64,000 bases of DNA, from the NCBI RefSeq assembly GCF_014199955.1, contig NZ_JACHOQ010000009.1, positions 21,842-85,841 of the forward strand, in the 5' to 3' direction. The stretch comes from Brevundimonas aurantiaca. GTDB taxonomy: Bacteria; Pseudomonadota; Alphaproteobacteria; Caulobacterales; Caulobacteraceae. Each line of letters begins with the position of its first letter. Positions within the stretch are counted from its first letter, which is position 1. The notes under the pieces are model-generated. The model worked only from the letters and a program-made list of their open reading frames with translations. It did no database searches and had not been told where the DNA came from. Of the stretch, positions 1-8,935 are shown one piece after another. The position numbers were made by a program, and so were the translations under genes.

Positions 1-245
1 AGCTGAACATCCGCTATCTGAAGCCCGCGCGGATCGACGACGCCCTGGTGGTGCGGACCGTCTATGAGCAGGTGAAGGGGGTGCGGCTGATCATCCGCCA
101 GACGGTGGAGCGCGGGGGCGAGGTGCTGTGCCGGGCCGAGGTGACGGCGGTCTGCATCCATCTGGACGGACGGCCGCGTCGCCCGACGAAGGGGCTGATC
201 GAGAAGGTCACGCCGTGGCTGGCGAAAGCCACCGGCGCCGATTAG
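1..245 (+). CDS. ybgC: YbgC-type acyl-CoA thioesterase, 5'-truncated by window edge
   Basis: Only the C-terminal 80 residues are in the window, in the frame that begins at base 3. The sequence NIRYLKPARIDDALVV followed by a short strand-rich region and WL near the end matches the hotdog-fold thioesterases of the tol-pal cluster. YbgC hydrolyses acyl-CoA thioesters in the cytoplasm and is usually the first gene before tolQ. Here three unrelated genes separate it from tolQ. The catalytic N-terminal Asp region lies off the window, so activity cannot be judged. Confidence 0.85.
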   Translation, partial: LNIRYLKPARIDDALVVRTVYEQVKGVRLIIRQTVERGGEVLCRAEVTAVCIHLDGRPRRPTKGLIEKVTPWLAKATGAD

Positions 246-274
246 GATTGGATGAAGTCGGGGGAGGCTGAACC

Positions 275-700
275 GTGGAAAATCAGGGAATCACCGCCAG
301 CGCGGTCATCGTGAGCTTCCTGCTGCTGGTCCTTGTGATCGGCGGCGGTCTGGTGGGCTGTCCCTATTACAAGGTCTGGGAGCGCAAGATGGCGGGCCAG
401 GCCGAGCTGCAATATCAGCAGGGGGCGCGTCAGGCCCTGATCGCCCAGGCCGCCGCAGAAGACGAGGCGGCGATCAAACGGGCCGAGGCGGCGACGCGCC
501 GGGTCCTGGGCTGGACCGATGCGGCCAAGCGCGGCTGCGAGGCCCTGGGCCGTCCGGGCGACCGCCAGTGCGAGGAGCAGCTGCTGAAGGACGCCGCCAC
601 CTATTCCATCGCCAAGGAAGGCCACGAGGGCGTCATCATCAGCGTCGGCGCCCCCGTCTCGGTGGCGGTCGATCCGAACCGGCGGCCGAGCGCCGAATGA
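275..700 (+). CDS. Small single-pass membrane protein, function unknown
   Basis: A 141-residue protein starting at GTG with a strong ribosome site (GGGGGAGG) about 8 bases upstream. A hydrophobic segment at about residues 8-28 is followed by an Ala/Gln/Glu-rich helical stretch (about 38-75) and a short C-terminal domain with two cysteines. The helical stretch recalls stomatin/SPFH-type coiled coils, but nothing else supports that family. It sits 29 bases after ybgC and 36 bases before an AraC-type gene and may be co-transcribed with them. I do not recognise a family. Confidence 0.7.
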   Translation: MENQGITASAVIVSFLLLVLVIGGGLVGCPYYKVWERKMAGQAELQYQQGARQALIAQAAAEDEAAIKRAEAATRRVLGWTDAAKRGCEALGRPGDRQCEEQLLKDAATYSIAKEGHEGVIISVGAPVSVAVDPNRRPSAE

Positions 701-736
701 GGACCTGAGGCGAGCGATCGGCCCAGAGGCAAGGCC

Positions 737-1834
737 ATGATCATCGACCAGTTGGACGTCGCCGTCCGGGCCGGAGCGGCGGCGGCCCTGCTTTTGCCCG
801 CCGCCCTGCTGCTGAGGCAATGGCGACGGATCGGCCTGCCCGCCCTGCTGTTTGCGCCCCTGGCCCTGTGTCTGACGGGTTTCGTCCTGGGCAATACGCC
901 GCTGGCGCTCAAGCCTGACGGACCGGTCGGCGCCGCAGCTCGGGTGCTGAGCGGCTTTACGGTCATCTTTCTGTGGTGGTTCTGTCTGTCGTGTTTCGAC
1001 AGGCGGTTTCGGGTGCGGGGGCCGGTCCTGGCGGTCGGCCTGATCTGGGGACTGATCGCCGCCCTGGATCGGGGCCTGTTCGGCGCGGCCCTGGGACAGT
1101 GGGAATGGTCGCGGCTGCTGTTGCCGCTGGGGTTCGCCATCGTCGGCCATCTGGTCTGGCGGCTGCTGGCCGAACGGGAGGACGACCTGATCCAGCAGCG
1201 GCACGACGCCCGCGTCCTGACCGCAGTCGGGCTGGGCGGGATGTTGTTCGTCGATCTGTCGGCCGACCTGCTGTTCGGCTTCGACTGGCGGCCGCTGGCC
1301 TTCGCCCTGAGCCAGAATCTGATGATCCTGATCTTCGGCCTTTGGCTGGCCGGGCGGCTGCTGACCGTGCGGCCCGAGGCCCTGACCTTCGGCGTGACGA
1401 ACGCCGAGCGGGCGCCGGCCGAAGCGCCCGACCCGGGGGTGAGGGATGCGGCCCTTCATCGCCGTCTGACCGATCTGATGGAGGGCGAACGGGTCTTTCT
1501 GGATCCCGAACTGACCTTCGCCGCCTTTGTGGCCCGCATGGGGGCGTCGGAGCGGGCCGTGCGGACCCTGATCAACCACGAACTGGGCCATGACCATTTC
1601 CGCAGCTTCCTGAACCATTATCGGGTGGCCGAGGCGCGGCGGCGGCTGAGCGCGCCGTCGCACGCCGAAGACAAGCTGATCGCCGTCGCCCTGGACAGCG
1701 GCTTCGCCTCCCTGGCCAGTTTCAACCGGGCCTTCCGCGCGGTCGAGGGCTGCGCTCCGAGCCGCTACAGGGCGACCGCCCGCGCCGCCTTCTCGACAAA
1801 GGCAGGTTCTGAGGAGCCGAAAGCCGGGTTCTGA
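737..1834 (+). CDS. Membrane-anchored AraC-family transcriptional regulator
   Basis: A 365-residue protein. Residues 1 to about 215 hold several hydrophobic segments, consistent with a six- or seven-helix membrane sensor domain. The C-terminal 110 residues form an AraC-type double helix-turn-helix: FAAFVARMGASERAVRTLI, then FLNHYRVAEARRRL, then the second HTH IAVALDSGFASLASFNRAFR and the family ending CAPSRYR. Regulators with this layout sense envelope or lipid signals and control neighbouring genes. The CPBP membrane protease gene just downstream is the natural candidate target, but that is inference from position only. Confidence 0.85.
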   Translation: MIIDQLDVAVRAGAAAALLLPAALLLRQWRRIGLPALLFAPLALCLTGFVLGNTPLALKPDGPVGAAARVLSGFTVIFLWWFCLSCFDRRFRVRGPVLAVGLIWGLIAALDRGLFGAALGQWEWSRLLLPLGFAIVGHLVWRLLAEREDDLIQQRHDARVLTAVGLGGMLFVDLSADLLFGFDWRPLAFALSQNLMILIFGLWLAGRLLTVRPEALTFGVTNAERAPAEAPDPGVRDAALHRRLTDLMEGERVFLDPELTFAAFVARMGASERAVRTLINHELGHDHFRSFLNHYRVAEARRRLSAPSHAEDKLIAVALDSGFASLASFNRAFRAVEGCAPSRYRATARAAFSTKAGSEEPKAGF

Positions 1835-1892
1835 GGAGACGGCGCCGTCCCTGGGGCCCTAGTGCGGGCGGGTCTGACACAAGGGGACTAAA

Positions 1893-2606
1893 GTGAACGG
1901 ATTGATCGGTTTGGCGGGGGTTCTGGCGCTTCTGCTGGGGCTGGGGACCGCGATCGGCTTGATGGACCGGCGCGGCTTTTCGTTTCGGTGGCTGCTGATC
2001 GCGGCCGGGCTGGTGGCGGTGAACGACGCCCTGCTCACCAATCTCTACGGCCTCTTGCCCGATGTGATCGGCGGGTCGTGGAACTGGCAGGGCAAGATAT
2101 TGGCCCTGGCCGCCACCCTGGCGATCGCGGCCTGCCCCGGCTTCGGCCGGCGCCGCAGCGGCCTGACCCTGGTCCAGGCGCCGGGCAGTCTGAAAGCGGC
2201 CCTGCCGGTCGGCCTGCTCTATTGCGCCTTCTTCCTGGTCCTGGCCCTGGCCTTTTCGGGGGAGAGGGCCACGGGCGAAGAGATCGCCTTCCAGCTGACG
2301 ATGCCGGGCCTGGAGGAGGAGCCCTTCTATCGCGGCGTGCTGTTGCTGGCGCTTTGCCAGGCCTTCACCGGGACCAAGCGCGTCCTGGGCGTGGATTGGA
2401 GCTGGGGGGCGGTTCTGTCGTGCCTGTTGTTCGGCCTGGCGCACGCCTTCGGCTTTTCGAAGGGCAGCTTTTCCTTCGATCCGCTGACGATGGCCATGAC
2501 CGCCCTGCCCGCCTTCATCGCCGTCTGGCTGCGTCTGCGGACCGGAAGCCTGCTGGCGCCTGTCCTGCTGCACAATTTCGGAAACGCCGTGTCCCTGTTC
2601 CTCTGA
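1893..2606 (+). CDS. CPBP-family intramembrane metalloprotease
   Basis: A 237-residue, multi-pass membrane protein with a GTG start. The CPBP (Abi/CAAX, Rce1-like) motifs are in order: EEEPFYR with E141, E142 and R147, the second motif FGLAHAFG with H184, and LLHNFGN with H227. These residues form the predicted catalytic centre in the membrane. The family cleaves prenylated or other membrane peptides in eukaryotes; bacterial substrates are mostly unknown. It follows the membrane-bound AraC-type gene by 58 bases and may be controlled by it. Confidence 0.85.
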   Translation: MNGLIGLAGVLALLLGLGTAIGLMDRRGFSFRWLLIAAGLVAVNDALLTNLYGLLPDVIGGSWNWQGKILALAATLAIAACPGFGRRRSGLTLVQAPGSLKAALPVGLLYCAFFLVLALAFSGERATGEEIAFQLTMPGLEEEPFYRGVLLLALCQAFTGTKRVLGVDWSWGAVLSCLLFGLAHAFGFSKGSFSFDPLTMAMTALPAFIAVWLRLRTGSLLAPVLLHNFGNAVSLFL

Positions 2607-2730
2607 CGGGGCGCGCCTTTCTGGTGACGGCGGCGCGTGGGGCGGCTAAACGGGCGGGACGCCACACAATGGTCACGGCCGCTGGGTCGAAGAGGACGTG
2701 ACCGATCCTGATCTCGCCCGGAGCGCCTGA

Positions 2731-3486
<756 letters not shown>

Positions 3487-3489
3487 GCC

Positions 3490-3945
3490 ATGGCCTTGGG
3501 AGGCGGTTCGAGCGGCGGCGGGTCGCGTCGCGGGCGGCGGGGGCGCAAAGGCCCCCTGACCGAGATCAACGTCACGCCCCTGGTGGACGTGATGCTGGTG
3601 CTGCTGATCATCTTCATGATCTCGGCGCCGCTTCTGACCGTGGGCGTGCCGGTGGAGCTGCCCAAGACCGAGGCTAGCGCGGTCGAGACGAATAACGAAC
3701 CCCTGTCGGTCAGCATCGACCAGCAGGGGGCGATCTTCATCGGCGACAGCGAGACGTCGTTCGACGATCTGGCGGTGCGTCTGCTGACCGAGGCCGGCGG
3801 ATCGGACAAGGCGTCCGAGCGGCCGGTCTTCGTGCGGGCCGACGGCCGGGCGCCCTATCAGGCGGTGGCGCGGGTGATGGCGCGGCTGAGCGCCTCGGGC
3901 TTCACCAAGCTGAACCTGATCACCGACACGGCCCCGGAGGCCTGA
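3490..3945 (+). CDS. tolR: TolR, Tol-Pal energising subunit
   Basis: A 151-residue ExbD/TolR protein. A Gly/Arg-rich cytoplasmic start leads into [20 protein letters not shown], where D33 is the conserved membrane aspartate needed for proton use. The periplasmic part (about residues 50-151) fits the family. It acts with TolQ in the inner membrane. tolA starts on the base right after its stop codon. Confidence 0.97.
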   Translation: MALGGGSSGGGSRRGRRGRKGPLTEINVTPLVDVMLVLLIIFMISAPLLTVGVPVELPKTEASAVETNNEPLSVSIDQQGAIFIGDSETSFDDLAVRLLTEAGGSDKASERPVFVRADGRAPYQAVARVMARLSASGFTKLNLITDTAPEA

Positions 3946-4776
3946 TTGCGCCGTCCGAGCCCCGCGATCCTCGGCTCCATCGCCCTGCACGCCGGGGTGG
4001 TCGCGCTCGCCTTCGTGTCGTTCTCGCAGAAGGCCGAGGAGGCGCCGCCGCTGGTGAACTCCGTGCCGGTGTCGATCGTGTCCGAGACCGTGATCGCGGC
4101 GGCGGCCGCCGACAATCCGCAGCCCGAGCCCTCGCCTGACGACGCCGCCACCGCCCCGGTCAGCGCGCCGGAAGAGCCGGCGCCGCCGGTCCCTGAACCG
4201 ACCCCGCCGCCGCCGACGCCTGCGCCCGCATTGAGGCCCGCGCCCAAGCCCACGCCGACCCCGACGCCCCGGCCGACCCCCCCGCGGCCTGCGCCCCCGA
4301 CGCCGGAAAAGGCCCGGCCGACGCCGCCGCGACCGACCCCGCCGACCCCGACCCGACCGGCGCCGAAGCGCGAGGAGCCGAGCCTGGACCTGGACGCCCT
4401 GGCGGGCCCGACGCGCCCGACCAACAATCGCGGCCGCCCGGCGACCGGTCAGCAGGGGTCGGGAACCGCCTCCCAGGCCACCGGGCCGCAGGTCACGGCC
4501 ATCTTCAACCAGGTCTATCCGAACTGGATTCTGCCCTGCGACATCCCCGGGGCGGACCAGCTGCGCATTCAGGTCGAACTGACCCTGTCGGCCGACGGGC
4601 GGATCACGCGCGGCCCGACCCTGGTCAATCCGCAATCGTCCTCGGTCTATCGGGCGGCGGCGGACGGGGCGCTGCGGGCCCTGCGCCAGACCGCCCCCTT
4701 CGACGTGCCCCAGGGCTTTCCCGGCGGCGCCTATCGCCCGACCTTCAACACCGAACGGGCCTGCCGGAACCGGTGA
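3946..4776 (+). CDS. tolA: TolA/TonB-like protein with a Pro-Thr-rich spacer
   Basis: A 276-residue protein with a TTG start directly abutting the tolR stop. An N-terminal membrane anchor (about residues 8-25) is followed by a long Pro/Thr/Ala-rich segment (about 66-150) and a globular C-terminal domain (about 175-276) with cysteines in LPCDIPG and near the end. TolA links the TolQR motor to TolB and Pal across the periplasm. The spacer is unlike the Lys/Ala helical domain of the E. coli protein and looks more like that of TonB. Position makes tolA the best call. Confidence 0.9.
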   Translation: MRRPSPAILGSIALHAGVVALAFVSFSQKAEEAPPLVNSVPVSIVSETVIAAAAADNPQPEPSPDDAATAPVSAPEEPAPPVPEPTPPPPTPAPALRPAPKPTPTPTPRPTPPRPAPPTPEKARPTPPRPTPPTPTRPAPKREEPSLDLDALAGPTRPTNNRGRPATGQQGSGTASQATGPQVTAIFNQVYPNWILPCDIPGADQLRIQVELTLSADGRITRGPTLVNPQSSSVYRAAADGALRALRQTAPFDVPQGFPGGAYRPTFNTERACRNR

Positions 4777-4779
4777 GGC

Positions 4780-5217
4780 TCAGGTGTCCGTGATCAGGTG
4801 AAGGGCCGATCGTCCGCCTTTGACGGCGTCTGGGGACAGTCGGCGATCGAAGGTCGCAAGCCGGCCCCCGTTCGAGACCGCCAGAGCCAGGAGATAGGCG
4901 TCGGTGATCTGTTCCGGCTTGGTCAGGGCCGAGGGCTCGAACAGGCGTTCGTCGGCCAGGCTGACGGCATCCGGCCAAAAGACGTGACCAGCCATGTCTC
5001 GCAGCAGAGCGAGAATCCGAACGACATCGGAAGGCGGGCCGACCGGATTGCGATAGCGGCTGCTGCCGACGATGCGGACCAAACCGTTCTCGGTTATCGG
5101 ACAGGTGGCCCAGGACGGAGCGGCTTCGCGTTGGAACCAGGTATTGGCAGGATGGTGAAAGACGTGGCGGGGATCGACGAGGGCGATCAGCACGTTCACG
5201 TCCAACAGATAGGTCAA
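4780..5217 (-). CDS. vapC: VapC-type PIN-domain ribonuclease toxin
   Basis: A 145-residue PIN-domain protein on the opposite strand to the tol genes. The acidic residues expected for the metal site are visible: D6 in LLDVNVLIAL, E43 in ITENGLVRI, D106 in QITDAYLLALA and D124 in ATFDRRL. VapC toxins are Mg-dependent RNases, often cutting tRNA or rRNA. The start overlaps the stop of the small upstream gene by four bases (ATGA), as in type II toxin-antitoxin operons. Its stop lies three bases past the tolA stop, so the pair is inserted tail to tail inside the tol cluster. Confidence 0.88.
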   Translation of the reverse strand: MTYLLDVNVLIALVDPRHVFHHPANTWFQREAAPSWATCPITENGLVRIVGSSRYRNPVGPPSDVVRILALLRDMAGHVFWPDAVSLADERLFEPSALTKPEQITDAYLLALAVSNGGRLATFDRRLSPDAVKGGRSALHLITDT

Positions 5218-5441
5218 GGCAGCTCGTCACGCAGGGCGTTGACGTCTTCCAGCGTGACCATGGGCCCAGGCCGATCGGGCAGAAGAGGAACCCCGTTGCG
5301 GAAGCGCACCATGCTCTCACGCTTTTGCAGCGCCTGACGAGCGAGTTCAGACATCACCTCACCCACCGTGCGGTCCTGGTGGGCGGCAAGGGCGCGAGCC
5401 GCATTCAGCACGTCGTCGTCTATGGCGAGGGTGGTGCGCAT
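5214..5441 (-). CDS. vapB: VapB-type antitoxin
   Basis: A 75-residue protein that begins MRTTLAIDDDVLNAARALAA, typical of ribbon-helix-helix-like VapB antitoxins, with a C-terminal acidic tail (about residues 50-75) suited to wrapping the toxin. It would neutralise VapC and, with it, repress their promoter. The gene precedes vapC with an ATGA overlap. A heptamer repeat just upstream (5455-5479) may be its operator. The family call is from the N-terminal pattern and the partner. Confidence 0.85.
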   Translation of the reverse strand: MRTTLAIDDDVLNAARALAAHQDRTVGEVMSELARQALQKRESMVRFRNGVPLLPDRPGPMVTLEDVNALRDELP

Positions 5442-5454
5442 GCCGCCGAAGATA

Positions 5455-5479
5455 ATGCATCACGCATCACGCATCAATG
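5455..5479. promoter_or_regulatory. Three tandem GCATCAC heptamers, candidate VapBC operator
   Basis: The heptamer GCATCAC occurs two and a half to three times in tandem, ending about 14 bases before the vapB start codon on the minus strand. Type II antitoxins usually bind repeated or palindromic sites at this place. The site also lies about 107 bases before the tolB start on the other strand. Binding is inferred. Confidence 0.4.
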
Positions 5480-5585
5480 TGAGGCGCGCCTCCTCAAAGT
5501 CGCCCCATTCGCCGTGAGAAGCTGGCGATTGTCATACGAACCGGCGATAAGGTCGGCGATCTTTCGAGATTTACGGGAGCATTTG

Positions 5586-6959
5586 ATGCGTCTGAACCTC
5601 CTTCTGGCCTCGGTCGCCGCCGTGGCGACGACCGTCTCTTCCGCCCAGGCCCAGAACGTCGCAGCCGCGCCCCAGCAGAGCCAGCCGGTCGAGGTCGAGA
5701 TCGACCAGGGGGTGCTGCGCCCGCTCCAGATCGCCATAGTGCCCTTCAGCGGCGATCATGGGGCCGACATCTCCAGCGTGATCAGCGGCAATCTGAAACG
5801 GTCGGGCTTCTTCGAACCGCTGAACCCGGCCGGCTTCATCGAGACCGGCCTGACCCTGGCCAATGCGCCCAACTTCCCCCAGTGGACCCAGATCGGCGCC
5901 CAGGCGGTGCTGTATGGGGCGGTGACGCCGCGGGCCGACAATCGGGTGGACGTGGGCTTCCGCCTCTATGATCCGTACCGTCAGTGCCAGCTGGTCAGCT
6001 ATCAGTTCACCGCCACGGCCGAGCAGTGGCGCCGGATCGCGCACAAGATTTCCGACGTCATCTATCAGCGGATGACCGGCGAGGCCGGCTTCTTCGATTC
6101 CCGCGTCATCTTCGTCTCCGAAGAGGGGACGCAGCTGAACCGGATCAACCGCCTGACCATCGCCGACCAGGACGGGTTCAACCCCGTCTATCTGACCCAG
6201 GGCGACGAGGTGATCATGTCGCCGCGCTTTTCGGCCTCCCAGCCGGACGAGATCACCTATGTGGCGCTGGGCAAGGATTACAGCCGGATCTATCTGTACA
6301 ATCTGACCACGGGCCGGCGCGAAAGCCTGGGTCAGTTCGACGGCCAGGTGCTGGCGCCGCGCTTCTCCAACGACGGCAACAAGATCGCCTTTTCGATCAT
6401 CCGGGGCGGCAATACCGACATCTATGTGATGGACCTGCGCAGCCGCCAGCTGTCGCGGCTGACGTCGGACCCCGGCATCGACACCTCGCCCTCCTTCAGC
6501 CCGGACGGCAGCCAGATCGTGTTCAACTCGGACCGGTCGGGGACGGCGCGCCTCTATGTCATGCGGGCCGACGGCTCGGGCCAGCGGCCGATCTCGCGCG
6601 GCGGCGGCGTCTATACGGCGCCGTCCTGGAGCCCCACCGGCGACCTGATCGCCTTCACCAAACAGTCGGGCGGCCGGTTCTCCACCGGGGTGATGAACTC
6701 TGACGGCTCGGGCGAGCGCATCCTGTCGTCCAGCTATTTCGAAGAAGGCCCCAACTGGGCGCCCAACGGCCGCTATGTGATGTTCGCCCGCCAGACGCGG
6801 GGCGGGGACACCCGGTTGTGGACGGTGGACCTGTCGGGCCGGGTGGTGGCCCAGGCGGGCTACAACGGCCGCGGCACCGACCCGGCCTGGTCGCCGCTGC
6901 TGGACGCGCCGCCGTCGAACCTGGGCTTCGGCCAGGGCCCCGACAGCTGCCCAGCCTGA
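5586..6959 (+). CDS. tolB: TolB, periplasmic beta-propeller of the Tol-Pal system
   Basis: A 457-residue protein when started at the ATG at 5586, which gives a signal peptide (MRLNLLLASVAAVATT through AQA at about residue 22). An upstream in-frame extension overlaps the vapB region and lacks a signal. The N-terminal domain (about 35-160) precedes a six-bladed propeller with repeats such as NDGNKIAFSI, NTDIYVMDL and SPDGSQIVFNSD. TolB binds Pal and is pulled by TolA during outer-membrane constriction. It is split from tolA by the toxin-antitoxin pair. Confidence 0.97.
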   Translation: MRLNLLLASVAAVATTVSSAQAQNVAAAPQQSQPVEVEIDQGVLRPLQIAIVPFSGDHGADISSVISGNLKRSGFFEPLNPAGFIETGLTLANAPNFPQWTQIGAQAVLYGAVTPRADNRVDVGFRLYDPYRQCQLVSYQFTATAEQWRRIAHKISDVIYQRMTGEAGFFDSRVIFVSEEGTQLNRINRLTIADQDGFNPVYLTQGDEVIMSPRFSASQPDEITYVALGKDYSRIYLYNLTTGRRESLGQFDGQVLAPRFSNDGNKIAFSIIRGGNTDIYVMDLRSRQLSRLTSDPGIDTSPSFSPDGSQIVFNSDRSGTARLYVMRADGSGQRPISRGGGVYTAPSWSPTGDLIAFTKQSGGRFSTGVMNSDGSGERILSSSYFEEGPNWAPNGRYVMFARQTRGGDTRLWTVDLSGRVVAQAGYNGRGTDPAWSPLLDAPPSNLGFGQGPDSCPA

Positions 6960-7112
6960 GGTCGGGCGCCGTCGCGTGACGCTGTTCGCCGTCAGACGGA
7001 GCCATTCGGCTCAACACTGCGTTATCGCCCCTGGCGCCCAAAATCCGCCAAGGGCAGAACTTAAGGCCAAGCTTGAGGCCGCCGTCCTCATAATCCTTCA
7101 GGAGACGACCCG

Positions 7113-7670
7113 ATGAAAAAATCCCGCATCATGACCGTGGCCATGGTCGGCTGCGCCGTCGCCGCCATGGCCGCCTGCGCCCGCAAGCCGGTCGAGGGCG
7201 TCGTGCCGACCGAACCCGCGACGACCGCCCCGACCGGCCCGGCCTATCCGACCGCCCCGACCGGCCCGGTGTCCGGCGGCAATATGGGCGCCGCCGCCCC
7301 CGGCACGGAACAGGACTTCGTCGTCAATGTCGGCGACCGGATCTATTTCGACCTGGATTCCTATGAGGTCCGGCCCGAGGCCATGCCGCGCCTGGACGCC
7401 CAGGCCCAGTGGCTGCAACGCTATCCGTCGGTCACGGTGCGGATCGAGGGCAACGCCGACGAACGCGGCACCCGCGAATACAACCTGGCCCTGGGCGCCC
7501 GCCGCGCCGAGGCCGTCCGCACCTATCTGATCAATCGCGGCGTGCCCGCCGGCCGGATCGACACCATCAGCTTCGGCAAGGAGCGCCCGATCGCCGAAGG
7601 CTCGAACGAAGAGGCCTGGGCCCGCAACCGCAACGCCCACACCGCCATCGTCTCGGGCGCCGCGCGCTAA
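7113..7670 (+). CDS. pal: Pal, peptidoglycan-associated lipoprotein
   Basis: A 185-residue lipoprotein. The lipobox ends MAAC with the lipidated cysteine at residue 22. A Pro/Thr linker (about 30-65) leads to an OmpA-like domain (about 70-183) with IYFDLDSYEVRPEA and the peptidoglycan-binding pattern NADERGTREYNLALGARRA. Pal anchors the outer membrane to the cell wall and binds TolB. A strong terminator follows 28 bases after the stop. Confidence 0.97.
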   Translation: MKKSRIMTVAMVGCAVAAMAACARKPVEGVVPTEPATTAPTGPAYPTAPTGPVSGGNMGAAAPGTEQDFVVNVGDRIYFDLDSYEVRPEAMPRLDAQAQWLQRYPSVTVRIEGNADERGTREYNLALGARRAEAVRTYLINRGVPAGRIDTISFGKERPIAEGSNEEAWARNRNAHTAIVSGAAR

Positions 7671-7697
7671 GGGGCGAGAGCCGAAATCGAGACCGGA

Positions 7698-7732
7698 GAG
7701 GCGTCGGCGAAGGCCGGCGCCTCTTTTCTTTT
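7698..7732 (+). terminator. Rho-independent terminator after pal
   Basis: Stem GAGGCGTCGGC / GCCGGCGCCTC with a short loop, followed by a T-rich run (TTTTCTTTT). It closes the tolB-pal transcript ahead of the DUF3667 gene. Confidence 0.85.
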
Positions 7733-7783
7733 CCGCCCGCCCTCCGCAAGGTGGCCTTCGCAAGACGACGGGGGATCAAGGGC

Positions 7784-8893
7784 GTGGATATCGAAGGAGC
7801 CGGCGGGGCCATCACCGGCGGGCTGATCGCGGGGGCGATCGAGAAACCGGCGGGCCAGGCGGGCGAGGCCGGCCACGGCGTCTGTTCGGACTGCGGGGCC
7901 GAGACCAGCGGAAACTTCTGCGCCCACTGCGGCCAGCCGACCCATGTCCACCGCACCTTGCTGCATCTGGGCGAGGAGCTGCTGCACGGAGTCATGCATT
8001 TCGACGCCCGGGTCTGGCGCACCCTGCCGCTGTTGGCCTTGAACCCCGGCCGTCTCACGCGCGAATGGGTTCAGGGCAAACGCACCCGCTATGTCTCGCC
8101 CCTGGCGATCTTTCTGTGCACCCTCTTCATCATGTTCTTCGCCCTCAGCTTCATGCCCCAGCCGGGGGCGCATGAGGGTGAGGCGGAACGCACCGCCCGT
8201 CTCCAGGCCGAGGTCGCCGAACAGCGGCTGGGTCTGGTCGAGGCGGAAAAGACCGTCGCCGAACTGCGCGCCGAACCCGAAGTGAACGACAGTCCGATCG
8301 CCGCCCAGACCCTGAAGACCGCCGAGGGGGTGGTGGAGAACCGCCGCCAGTCGCTGAACCGGCTGGAGACCGAGCTGCGCGACGGCCGGTCCGACGGCCT
8401 GGCCCCCGGCACCTGGCAGGCCCAGGTCAAGGACTTGGCCGCCGACGGCAAGGTCAAGGGCCACGGCCTGGGCGCCGTGCTGCTGAAGAAGCTCCAGAAC
8501 CCGGACCTGGCCCTCTATAAGCTGCAGCAGACCCTCTATAAGTTCGCCTTCCTGCTGGTGCCCTTCTCCTTGCCGTTCGTGGCCCTGCTGTTCCTGTGGA
8601 AACGGGGCTTCACCCTGTACGACCACGGCGTCTTCATCCTGTATTCCCTGACCTTCATGGCCCTGCTGCTGATGGTCATGGTCCTGGCCGGGACGATCAA
8701 CGGCGTCCTGGGCGGCTTCGTCGGCCTGATCGGGCTGGCGGTCATACCGGCGCATATGTTCGCCCAGTTGAAGGGCGCCTATGGTCTGTCGATCTTTTCG
8801 GCCCTGTGGCGGACGGCGGCCCTGCTGTTCTTCTGCAACATCGTCATCGGCCTGTTCGTCACGGCCATCGTCTATCTGGGTCTGGGTCATTAG
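7784..8893 (+). CDS. DUF3667 family zinc-ribbon membrane protein
   Basis: Started at the GTG at 7784 the protein has 369 residues; the longer in-frame upstream stretch runs antiparallel in meaning through pal and the terminator and is not credible. The N-terminal zinc ribbon has C34, C37, C46 and C49 (CSDCGAETSGNFCAHCGQ), the mark of DUF3667. A short conserved region with TREWVQGKRTRYVSPL precedes a membrane segment, a coiled-coil-like insert (about 130-220) and three or four C-terminal membrane helices (about 245-369). Function is unknown. It interrupts the usual pal-cpoB adjacency. Confidence 0.8.
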   Translation: MDIEGAGGAITGGLIAGAIEKPAGQAGEAGHGVCSDCGAETSGNFCAHCGQPTHVHRTLLHLGEELLHGVMHFDARVWRTLPLLALNPGRLTREWVQGKRTRYVSPLAIFLCTLFIMFFALSFMPQPGAHEGEAERTARLQAEVAEQRLGLVEAEKTVAELRAEPEVNDSPIAAQTLKTAEGVVENRRQSLNRLETELRDGRSDGLAPGTWQAQVKDLAADGKVKGHGLGAVLLKKLQNPDLALYKLQQTLYKFAFLLVPFSLPFVALLFLWKRGFTLYDHGVFILYSLTFMALLLMVMVLAGTINGVLGGFVGLIGLAVIPAHMFAQLKGAYGLSIFSALWRTAALLFFCNIVIGLFVTAIVYLGLGH

Positions 8894-8935
8894 GTCCGCC
8901 TTGCGGCGGCCCCAAATCGGTGAAAGCTAGAAGCC

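Noticed and set aside
5325..5585. Longer N-terminus for TolB
   Set aside because: The in-frame upstream part overlaps vapB antisense and would bury the signal peptide; ATG 5586 gives a proper exported protein.
7409..7783. Longer N-terminus for the DUF3667 protein
   Set aside because: It would cover pal in another frame and the terminator; family members start shortly before the zinc ribbon.
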